The position numbers were made by a program, and so were the translations under genes. Positions 8,178 through 14,320 of a stretch of DNA of 64,000 nt are shown piece after piece. Origin of the DNA: Nonomuraea polychroma (lineage in GTDB: Bacteria > Actinomycetota > Actinomycetes > Streptosporangiales > Streptosporangiaceae); contig NZ_SAUN01000001.1 in assembly GCF_004011505.1 (NCBI RefSeq), forward strand, positions 10,319,501 through 10,383,500, in the 5' to 3' direction. The notes beneath the pieces are model-generated. The model was given only the letters and a program-made list of their open reading frames with translations, had not been told where the DNA came from and searched no databases. Every line of letters starts with the position of its first letter. Positions within the stretch are counted from its first letter, which is position 1.

Positions 8178-8384
8178 TTGGACCAACTGTTCACCGTCCC
8201 GGAAGCGGCCGAGTTGCTGCACACCTCGGTTCGCTTCGTCCGCCGACTGATCGCTGAACGCCGCATCGAGTTCGTGAAGGTCGGGCGGCACGTCCGCATC
8301 CGTGAGTCAGCACTGATCGCCTTCGTCGTCGCGGGCACCGTCGCGCCTCTGACGACCTTCGACGCAACCGGGAGGGCCGCCTGA
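8178..8384 (+). CDS. xis: Excisionase (Xis), MerR/HTH_17 type
   Basis: A 68-residue excisionase with the winged-helix fold of the HTH_17 family: FTVPEAAELLHTSVRFVRRL, then KVGRHVRIRESALIAFV. It starts at a TTG preceded by GAGGAGGAG, and its TGA overlaps the ATG of int. Together with the integrase it should direct excision of the element from the tRNA gene. Confidence 0.88.
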   Translation: MDQLFTVPEAAELLHTSVRFVRRLIAERRIEFVKVGRHVRIRESALIAFVVAGTVAPLTTFDATGRAA

Positions 8385-9721
8385 TGGCGAACAAGGACAA
8401 CCACCGTCGTTTCGGCAACATCCGCAAGCTGCCCTCGGGCCGGTTCCAGATCCGCTACCCGGGGCCGGACGGACGCATCAGGACCGGTGAGGAGACCTAC
8501 GAGCGCAAGGGCGACGCGGATCGAGCGCTCACACTGATCGAGGGGCGGATCCTCGCCGGGACGTGGACCGACCCTGAGCGAGCCAAGATCAAGCTCGCCG
8601 AGTATTCGGCAATCTGGATCGATCAGCGTCCCGGCCTTCGCCCCAGGACGGTCGATCTGTACCGCTGGCTGCTCAAGAAGCACATCACGCCGTATCTCGG
8701 CAACGTCCCGCTCGGGAAGCTCTCGACGGCGATGATTCGGCAGTGGCGGGCGGACCTGCTCGGCAAGGGCGTCTCCGTGAGCATGGCGGCCAAGGCGTAC
8801 CGACTGCTGCGTGCCGTGCTGACGACGGCAGCCGAGGACGACCGGATCATCTCGCGCAACCCGTGCCGCATCCGCGGGGCCGGCGACGAGCACGCCGAAG
8901 AGCGACCGGTTCTGTCCGTGGGGCAGGTCTTCGAGCTGGCGGACAAGGTTGGACGTCGCCCGGTGGGGAGCATCCGGGGCCTCAAGAAGGGCGAGGGATA
9001 CCGGGTGCGCTTCCAGAGGCACGGCGAGATGCGTACCTTTCCAGAGGTCTTCCCGACGCGGGCCGAGGCCGAGCGGGCGCTGTGGCGGATGATCGACACC
9101 GGACAGGCCGACTGCACGCACGATCGCCGTTACCGGGCCTTCGTCCTGCTGGCCACCTTCGCGAGCCTGCGCTGGGGCGAGATCACCGCACTCACAAGAG
9201 CCGATCTCGACATCGACGCGGGAACAGTCCGCGTGCGCCTGGCGTATGTGGAACGCTCCACAGGCGAACTGGTCCTTGGCCCGCCCAAGTCCAAGGCGGG
9301 CAAGCGGATCGTCGGCATCCCACAGGCGATCATTCCGGCTCTCAAGGAGCATCTGCGGCTCTACGTGAAGCCCGAGGCGGGAGCGCTGATCTTCACTGGG
9401 ATCAAGGGCGGCCCGATGAGGAGGAGCGGGTTCAACAAGCTCGCCGGGTGGATGGAGGCCGTTCGGGCGATCGGTGTTCCGGGGCTGCACTTCCATGATC
9501 TCCGCCACACGGGAAACATGATCGCGGCGGATTCCGGCGCGGGTCTCAAGGACCTCATGGCACGCATGGGGCACGACAATGTCCGGGCTGCGATGATCTA
9601 TCAGCACGCTGTGAGAGGGGCCGACAAGCTGATCACGGAAGCGATCGACAAGCACCTCATCGGGCACGAACGGGCACGCGACGATGACGATCCGCCTGGC
9701 CTGCTGGTTCCCGCCGGATGA
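8384..9721 (+). CDS. int: Tyrosine recombinase / integrase
   Basis: A 445-residue site-specific tyrosine recombinase. The catalytic residues are present: Arg263 (SLRWGE), His371 and Arg374 (HDLRH), His397 (MGHDN) and Tyr406 (MIYQH). The N-terminal 60 residues form an Arm-type DNA-binding domain, followed by a SAM-like core-binding domain at about 75-160. Between the core-binding and catalytic domains is an additional ~60-residue segment (from about 190, RPVGSIRGLKKGEGYRVRF, to about 245) that resembles a second Arm/AP2-like strand-rich domain. The gene lies 100 bp from an attachment-core copy, the usual place for an AICE integrase. Confidence 0.92.
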   Translation: MANKDNHRRFGNIRKLPSGRFQIRYPGPDGRIRTGEETYERKGDADRALTLIEGRILAGTWTDPERAKIKLAEYSAIWIDQRPGLRPRTVDLYRWLLKKHITPYLGNVPLGKLSTAMIRQWRADLLGKGVSVSMAAKAYRLLRAVLTTAAEDDRIISRNPCRIRGAGDEHAEERPVLSVGQVFELADKVGRRPVGSIRGLKKGEGYRVRFQRHGEMRTFPEVFPTRAEAERALWRMIDTGQADCTHDRRYRAFVLLATFASLRWGEITALTRADLDIDAGTVRVRLAYVERSTGELVLGPPKSKAGKRIVGIPQAIIPALKEHLRLYVKPEAGALIFTGIKGGPMRRSGFNKLAGWMEAVRAIGVPGLHFHDLRHTGNMIAADSGAGLKDLMARMGHDNVRAAMIYQHAVRGADKLITEAIDKHLIGHERARDDDDPPGLLVPAG

Positions 9722-9753
9722 TCGCCTGGCTTAATGGCACGCTAATGGCACGC
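9661..9753 (+). repeat. Candidate integrase arm-type repeats, left of core
   Basis: Two sets of short direct repeats sharing GGCACG lie at the end of int and just after it. CGGGCACG occurs twice at 9661-9678, inside the coding sequence, with 10-bp spacing. TAATGGCACGC occurs twice back to back at 9732-9742 and 9743-9753. A matching pair (AACGGGCACGC and AACGGGCACGG at 9970-9991) lies on the other side of the core copy. The helical-turn spacing is what integrase arm sites show. Confidence 0.45.
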
Positions 9754-9779
9754 AGAGATCAACAGCCCTAGACAAGATC

Positions 9780-9818
9780 AAAGCCCAGGTACCGAATCCA
9801 TCGGTCTACCTGGGCTTT
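9780..9818 (+). terminator. Perfect hairpin between int and att core
   Basis: AAAGCCCAGGTA (9780-9791) and TACCTGGGCTTT (9807-9818) are perfect 12-bp inverted repeats; the loop contains a further CCGA/TCGG pair. With the flanking A and T runs it can work as a terminator in both directions, most likely ending the rep-xis-int transcript before the attachment site. Confidence 0.7.
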
Positions 9819-9823
9819 CAGTC

Positions 9824-9868
9824 TGAGAGCGGGTGACGGGAATCGAACCCGCGCTGTCAGCTTGGGAA
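9824..9868. repeat. Attachment core copy (inner att site)
   Basis: These 45 bp are identical to 10482-10526, which lie inside the tRNA-Gly gene and reach from the anticodon loop to just past the 3' end. This is the classic footprint of integration into the 3' half of a tRNA gene. The flank after the core (CTCTTTCAAG) is not tRNA, so this copy is a truncated tRNA gene. No third copy is visible in 1-9800, so the far-left end of the element is outside the window or lost. Confidence 0.85.
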
Positions 9869-9969
9869 CTCTTTCAAGATCCAGGCCTCCAAGCAGGGGA
9901 AACGCTGACCTGGGCATATGCCAGTCGAGTGACCGTGAGTCCCCGTGACTCCCCGCTGATCGCTCTCCG

Positions 9970-9991
9970 AACGGGCACGCAACGGGCACGG
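9970..9991 (+). repeat. Candidate arm-type repeat pair, right of inner core
   Basis: Two contiguous 11-bp repeats, AACGGGCACGC and AACGGGCACGG, about 100 bp to the right of the inner core. They share GGGCACG with the repeats near the end of int and have the same orientation and 11-bp period. Their presence on the side away from int is unexpected for a single simple insertion. Confidence 0.4.
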
Positions 9992-10043
9992 AGCGCGTCA
10001 AAGCGCCAGCAGGGTTGCGGACGACGTCTGACAGGGATATCGC

Positions 10044-10457
10044 ATGGTCGATGGAACGGAACTGGTCGAGTTAGAAGATCGTTGGCTGCTGCCGTACCGC
10101 AGCATGCAGGTGACTCAAATCCGCGTGAGCTATCAGTTGACGCTGGTGTTGGACGGCGAAGCGCAAGTGGACCTGGAGGCTGAGGCGGTGCTCAGCGAGG
10201 GTCCGTTACGCGCCTCCGACGTGGTGACCTCACGTCTTGTACCGGAACGGCAGGAGGTGGCACCGGCCCTGGCTCTCTTCGGTACGACGCTCCTCTCATC
10301 CGTTGCCTTCAAGTCGGGAATGCTGCGGTTGGTGTTCGACAGCGGGATGCATCTGAACGTGAAACCCGACGCCGGATATGAGGCGTGGAGCGTACACGGC
10401 CCCGAGAGCCTGTGTCTCGTTTGTATGCCAGGGGGCGACGTTGCGGTTTGGCAGTAA
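10044..10457 (+). CDS. DUF6188-like protein between the two att cores
   Basis: A 137-residue cytosolic protein that matches my memory of DUF6188 proteins of actinomycetes: RWLLPYRSMQVTQIRVSYQL, then LVPERQEVAPALALFGTTLL and a C-terminal PGGDVAVWQ. The function of the family is unknown. The gene is the only one in the 613-bp segment bounded by the two attachment cores, so it may be cargo of a very small island or of the remnant of an earlier element. Confidence 0.65.
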   Translation: MVDGTELVELEDRWLLPYRSMQVTQIRVSYQLTLVLDGEAQVDLEAEAVLSEGPLRASDVVTSRLVPERQEVAPALALFGTTLLSSVAFKSGMLRLVFDSGMHLNVKPDAGYEAWSVHGPESLCLVCMPGGDVAVWQ

Positions 10458-10481
10458 CAGGAACCGATCGAGCCCTTGCCA

Positions 10482-10526
10482 TGAGAGCGGGTGACGGGAA
10501 TCGAACCCGCGCTGTCAGCTTGGGAA
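10482..10526. repeat. Attachment core in the intact tRNA-Gly gene
   Basis: The second copy of the 45-bp core, overlapping nucleotides from the anticodon loop to just past the 3' end of the tRNA-Gly gene on the minus strand. Because the element restores the 3' part, the tRNA gene stays functional after insertion. The core is the presumed chromosomal attB half. Confidence 0.85.
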
Positions 10527-10556
10527 GCTGATGTTCTGCCATTGAACTACACCCGC
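10486..10556 (-). tRNA. tRNA-Gly(CCC)
   Basis: A 71-nt cloverleaf read on the minus strand. The acceptor stem pairs GCGGGTG (10556-10550) with CACCCGC (10493-10487), the T-arm contains GGTTCGATTCC, and the anticodon stem TCAGC/GCTGA holds the loop TTCCCAA, giving anticodon CCC. CCA is not encoded. The 3' half is the target of the integrative element. Confidence 0.93.
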
Positions 10557-10655
10557 GCGCGACTCCAAGTCGCGTCCCCCACTGTAGCGGAAACTTGCCC
10601 CACAACAGCAATCCCGAGCTCACACAGTTTCCACCCGGGCGGTAGGTTGCTCTCC

Positions 10656-11231
10656 GTGCTGCTATCTGACCGCGACATCCTTGCCGAGATCAACGCCGGC
10701 CGGCTCACCGTCGACCCCTTCGACCGGGACATGATCCAGCCCTCCAGCATCGATGTGCGGCTCGATCGGTTCTTCCGGGTGTTCGAGAACCATCGGTATC
10801 CGCACATCGATCCGTCGATCGAGCAGCCGGATCTGACGCGGATGGTGGAGCCTGATGGTGACGAGCCGTTCATCTTGCATCCTGGCGAGTTCGTGCTGGC
10901 CTCCACGTATGAGGTGATCACGTTGCCCGACGACCTGGCGTCGCGGCTGGAGGGCAAGAGTTCGCTGGGGCGGCTCGGGTTGCTGACTCACTCGACGGCC
11001 GGGTTCATTGATCCTGGTTTCAGTGGGCATGTAACGCTGGAGTTGTCGAACGTGGCGACGTTGCCGATCAAGTTGTGGCCGGGGATGAAGATCGGGCAGT
11101 TGTGCGTGTTCAAGCTCAGCTCGCCGGCTGAGCACCCGTACGGGTCCGCCAAGTACGGCTCGCGCTATCAGGGGCAGCGGGGGCCCACGCCGTCCAGGTC
11201 GTTCCGGAACTTTCACCGTACGAAGATCTGA
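10656..11231 (+). CDS. dcd: dCTP deaminase
   Basis: A 191-residue dCTP deaminase, which makes dUTP (or dUMP in the bifunctional form) for thymidylate synthesis. It begins LLSDRDILAEI and has the family blocks IQPSSIDVRL, LEGKSSLGRLGL, HSTAGFIDPGFSGHVTLELSN, and the C-terminal YQGQRGPTPSRS that closes over the nucleotide. The GTG at 10656 gives the usual family length; the longer upstream frame runs through the tRNA gene. Its last bases adjoin a PHO-box-like repeat. Confidence 0.95.
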   Translation: MLLSDRDILAEINAGRLTVDPFDRDMIQPSSIDVRLDRFFRVFENHRYPHIDPSIEQPDLTRMVEPDGDEPFILHPGEFVLASTYEVITLPDDLASRLEGKSSLGRLGLLTHSTAGFIDPGFSGHVTLELSNVATLPIKLWPGMKIGQLCVFKLSSPAEHPYGSAKYGSRYQGQRGPTPSRSFRNFHRTKI

Positions 11232-11264
11232 ACAAGATGAACGGAAGGTGAACACAAAGAGAAC
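11232..11264 (-). promoter_or_regulatory. PHO-box-like triple repeat
   Basis: Three contiguous 11-bp units in exact register (11232-11242, 11243-11253, 11254-11264), each ending GAAC. On the minus strand they read GTTCTCTTTGT, GTTCACCTTCC and GTTCATCTTGT. Streptomyces PhoP binds direct repeats of 11 bp with consensus close to GTTCACC. The position, 217 bp before the DUF47-PiT operon, fits control by phosphate limitation. Confidence 0.65.
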
Positions 11265-11409
11265 ATTCGGGTGAGCGGCGGGCGGTTTTCGGGCGCCCGC
11301 GAGGGTGTGCGGACTGGTGGGAAGGGGTGCTAGCGGCGAAAGCGCCCAGCTGTACCCGCAATCTCGGTGTCACACAACATACGGCGGGTAGCCATTAGGC
11401 GAAGGAGAG

Positions 11410-11571
11410 ATGAAGTTCGCATTTCGCCTGGTAGGCCATACCCTCTTCCACGGACCATCCCCGCACAGCTGGAGAACGACGTGCGCCTGCGTCTCACGCC
11501 ACGTGAGGACAGCTACTACGACCTGTTCGCCGACTCGGCGAACAACCTGGTCACTGCATCGCGCTTGCTAG
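11410..11571 (+). CDS. Possible small ORF overlapping the DUF47 start
   Basis: A 53-codon frame starting at an ATG with an excellent ribosome site (GAAGGAGAG just before it). It begins MKFAFRLVGHTLFHG and ends at a TAG inside the DUF47 gene, out of frame with it. The second half is the +1 shadow of the DUF47 gene and looks non-protein-like, so the value may lie in ribosome delivery to the operon rather than in the peptide. Confidence 0.25.
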   Translation: MKFAFRLVGHTLFHGPSPHSWRTTCACVSRHVRTATTTCSPTRRTTWSLHRAC

Positions 11572-12098
11572 TGGAGATCATCAGCGAGGGCTCGGACCGT
11601 GAGGCCCTGGCCGAGAAGATGCGCGCTTGCGAGCACGCCGGTGACGAACGCACCCATGCGATCATGAACCGGCTCAATGAGAGCTTCATCACTCCGTTCG
11701 ATCGCGAGGACATCTACCGCCTCGCCTCCAACCTCGACGACGTGATGGACGCCATGGAGGCCGCCTCCGACCTCATCGTCCTCTACCAGCTCGACCACCT
11801 GCCCAAGGACGTGGTCAGGCAGGTCGAGGTGCTGGAGCGGGCCGCCGAGCTGACCGCCGAGGCCATGCCGCGGCTGCGCTCGATGAAGAACCTCAACGAA
11901 TACTGGATCGAGGTCAACCGCCTGGAGAACCAGGGCGACCAGGTCTACAGGAGGCTGCTGGCCAAGCTGTTCAGCGGCGAGTACGACGCCCTCACGGTCA
12001 TGAAGATGAAGGAGGTCGTCGACGCCCTCGAGGAGGCGGCCGACGCCTTCGAGCACGTGGCCAACACCGTCGAGTCCATCGCGGTCAAGGAAAGCTAG
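11481..12098 (+). CDS. DUF47 (PhoU-like) phosphate transport accessory protein
   Basis: A 205-residue all-helical protein of the DUF47/PhoU-like family, which accompanies PiT phosphate transporters and modulates them. It opens RLRLTPREDSYYDLFADSA, and conserved helices such as CEHAGDERTH and FDREDIYRLASNLDDVMD are visible. The GTG at 11481 follows GGAGAACGAC and gives the family's usual length. It is 5 bp upstream of the PiT gene, so the two form an operon. Confidence 0.92.
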   Translation: MRLRLTPREDSYYDLFADSANNLVTASRLLVEIISEGSDREALAEKMRACEHAGDERTHAIMNRLNESFITPFDREDIYRLASNLDDVMDAMEAASDLIVLYQLDHLPKDVVRQVEVLERAAELTAEAMPRLRSMKNLNEYWIEVNRLENQGDQVYRRLLAKLFSGEYDALTVMKMKEVVDALEEAADAFEHVANTVESIAVKES

Positions 12099-12103
12099 GC
12101 CCA

Positions 12104-13108
12104 GTGGACCTCTCGCTCGCCCTCGTCATCGGCGTGGTCGTCGTCGCACTGGTCTTCGACTACACCAACGGGTTCCACGACGCGGCGAACGCCATCGCGA
12201 CCTCCGTCTCGACCCGAGCCCTCACGCCCAGGGCCGCGTTGTTCATGGCCGCGGCCATGAACTTCATCGGCGCTCACCTGGGCACCCAGGTCGCCTCGAC
12301 GGTCGGCAAGGGCATCATCGACGCGCCGGACGGCTCACACGGCCTGGTCATCGTGGCAGCGGCGCTCATCGGCGCGATCACCTGGAACTTGATCACCTGG
12401 TATTTCGGCCTGCCCTCCTCCTCCAGCCACGCGCTCATCGGCGGCCTGGTGGGCTCCGCGCTGGCCTCGGCCAGCGTGGTGCACTGGGACGGCGTCCTCG
12501 AGAAGGTCGTCATCCCGATGGTGATCTCGCCGTTGGTGGGGTTCAGCCTCGCCGCCCTGATCATGATCGCGATTTATTGGATCTTCCGCAACAGCCAGCC
12601 GGGCAAGACCAACCGCGGCTTCCGCTACGCCCAGACCGTCTCGGCCGCCGCCATGGCGCTCGGGCACGGCCTGCAGGACGCGCAGAAGACGATGGGTGTG
12701 ATCTTCCTGGCCCTCGTCGTCGGCGGCCATGTCGCGCCGGACGACCCCATCCCGCAGTGGGTCATCCTGGCCGCCGCGGGTGCGATCTCCCTCGGCACGT
12801 ACGCGGGCGGCTGGCGCATCATGCGTACGCTGGGGCGGCGCATCATCGCGCTCGACCCGCCGCAGGGGTTCGCGGCGGAGACGGCGGCGTCGACCGTCCT
12901 GTACGCGGCCGCCATCGGGTTCGGGGCGCCGATCTCGACCACGCACACGATCACTTCGGCGATCATGGGTGTGGGCGCGACCAAACGCCTCAGTGCCGTC
13001 CGGTGGGGGGTGGCGGGGAACATCGTGACGGCATGGATCCTGACCATCCCGGCCGCCGCCGCGGTGGCGGCGGTCTCCTACTTCATCCTCCACGCGATCG
13101 TCGAATGA
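12104..13108 (+). CDS. pit: PiT-family inorganic phosphate transporter
   Basis: A 334-residue integral membrane low-affinity phosphate permease. The two inverted halves carry the signature sequences: FDYTNGFHDAANAIA near residue 14 and GFGAPISTTHTITSAIMG near residue 275, plus LPSSSSHALIGGLVGS near residue 104. About ten membrane segments can be seen. It starts at a GTG 5 bp after the DUF47 gene. The upstream PHO-box-like repeat suggests response to phosphate. Confidence 0.95.
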   Translation: MDLSLALVIGVVVVALVFDYTNGFHDAANAIATSVSTRALTPRAALFMAAAMNFIGAHLGTQVASTVGKGIIDAPDGSHGLVIVAAALIGAITWNLITWYFGLPSSSSHALIGGLVGSALASASVVHWDGVLEKVVIPMVISPLVGFSLAALIMIAIYWIFRNSQPGKTNRGFRYAQTVSAAAMALGHGLQDAQKTMGVIFLALVVGGHVAPDDPIPQWVILAAAGAISLGTYAGGWRIMRTLGRRIIALDPPQGFAAETAASTVLYAAAIGFGAPISTTHTITSAIMGVGATKRLSAVRWGVAGNIVTAWILTIPAAAAVAAVSYFILHAIVE

Positions 13109-13146
13109 CCGTCCGTTCGTAACGCGGTCGGCGGATGGTTCCTCCC

Positions 13147-13289
13147 GTCCGCCGCCCGTCCGCTGCCCGTCCGCCGCCCGTCCGCTGCCCGTCCGCCGCC
13201 CGTCCGCTGCCCGTCCGCCGCCCGTCCGCCGCCCGTCCGCTGCCCGTCCGCCGCCCGTCCGCCGCCCGTCCGCTGTCCGTCCGCTGTCG
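13147..13289. repeat. 11-bp tandem repeat (minisatellite), 13 units
   Basis: Thirteen back-to-back copies of GTCCGCYGCCC, where Y is C or T in the order C T C T C T C C T C C T T; the last two units are slightly changed (GTCCGCTGTCC, GTCCGCTGTCG). It fills the gap between the convergent PiT and mshD genes. No gene in either strand uses it; the apparent open frames through it are artefacts of the repeat. Confidence 0.9.
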
Positions 13290-13310
13290 CTCGCGGTCGT
13301 TGGATGACCG

Positions 13311-14213
13311 CTATGCGAGCGCGTACATCACGTCCACGTCCCAGCGGGCGAAGCCCAGGGACTCGTACAGCCTGATCGCCGCCGTGTTGGCCTCGTCCAC
13401 GTACAGCATCGCCTGGGCGAGGCCGCGGGCGCGCAGGTGGCTCAGGCCGGCCAGGGTGAGCGCTCTGCCCAGGCCGGTGCCCTGCTGTGAGGGATCCACG
13501 CCCACCACGTAGACCTCGCCGAGCGGCTCGTGGCCGTGCTCGGACGAGCCATGGATCTTCGTCCAGTGGAAGCCGACCAGCCGATCGCCGCGGGAGGCCA
13601 GGAAGAAACCCTCCGGGTCGAACCAGGGCTCCTGCTCGCGCCGCAGCAGGTCGTCCATCGTCCACGCGCCCTGCTCGGGGTGGTGGGCGAAGGCGGCGGC
13701 GTTGACCTTGAGCCAGGCCTCCTCGTCCTGGCCGGGCACGAATGCCCGCACCCGCACCCCCTCCGGCAGGGCGGTCGCCTCCAAGGGGGCGAACAGGGAG
13801 CGGCGCATCTGCCAGAGCGAGCGGACGCGTTCGAGGCCGAACCGCGCCGCCAGCGCCCCTGCGCCCGCGTGGTCACCGTGCGCCCACAGCCGCAACCGGC
13901 CGTCGCCCAGCTCGAGCACGGATCGCAGCAGGCGGGCGCCATGGCCCTGGCGGCGGTGCGCCGGGTGGATGACCAGCTCGGCGCTCGGGCCCTGGACCTC
14001 GTCGGTCGGATCGACGTGGGCATACCCCAGCAACGTGTCCCCGTACAGCAGGAGTGAGCGTGCCTGCGGGTCGCCGCCGTATCTGAGGTGGAGCATCACG
14101 TGCTCGTTGAGGGGGCGGACGCCATCGGCCTCCGTCGCCGCTTCCACCAGGCCGAGCACCTCGGCGATCTCCGCGTCGTCCAGTCGTTCCCTGATCTTCA
14201 CGTGCGCGCTCAC
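13311..14213 (-). CDS. mshD: Mycothiol synthase
   Basis: A 300-residue acetyltransferase with two GNAT domains, the last enzyme of mycothiol biosynthesis (acetyl-CoA + Cys-GlcN-Ins to mycothiol). Acetyl-CoA-binding loops are visible in both halves: HRRQGHGARLL near residue 87 and QQGTGLGRALT near residue 245. The C-terminal block YVDEANTAAIRLYESLGF is typical. The start is a GTG. Mycothiol is the actinobacterial thiol, consistent with the mycothiol-dependent enzyme at 20757. Confidence 0.95.
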   Translation of the reverse strand: MSAHVKIRERLDDAEIAEVLGLVEAATEADGVRPLNEHVMLHLRYGGDPQARSLLLYGDTLLGYAHVDPTDEVQGPSAELVIHPAHRRQGHGARLLRSVLELGDGRLRLWAHGDHAGAGALAARFGLERVRSLWQMRRSLFAPLEATALPEGVRVRAFVPGQDEEAWLKVNAAAFAHHPEQGAWTMDDLLRREQEPWFDPEGFFLASRGDRLVGFHWTKIHGSSEHGHEPLGEVYVVGVDPSQQGTGLGRALTLAGLSHLRARGLAQAMLYVDEANTAAIRLYESLGFARWDVDVMYALA

Positions 14214-14301
14214 ACGAGCACTCTAGGCGGACAACTGGCAAAAGACGCCATGCGGCAGCCGGGCAAATCGTTACCTTTGCGACATTGGCCGCATAGCTTC
14301 C

Positions 14302-14320
14302 GGCCTTAACGTCTAAGGCC
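14302..14320 (+). promoter_or_regulatory. Hairpin abutting the nucleotidase start codon
   Basis: GGCCTTA (14302-14308) and TAAGGCC (14314-14320) are perfect inverted repeats with a 5-nt loop, ending exactly at the ATG at 14321. The only Shine-Dalgarno-like sequence (AAGG) is inside the right arm, so the hairpin could limit translation, or the element could be an operator in DNA. Confidence 0.35.

Noticed and set aside
13147..13289. Could the 11-bp array be a CRISPR?
   Set aside because: Units are contiguous, too short and have no spacers.
13078..13665. Minus-strand frame with TGGGRAADGQR-type repeats through the minisatellite
   Set aside because: The repeats are just the 11-bp DNA repeat read in three frames; the frame also lies over the end of mshD.
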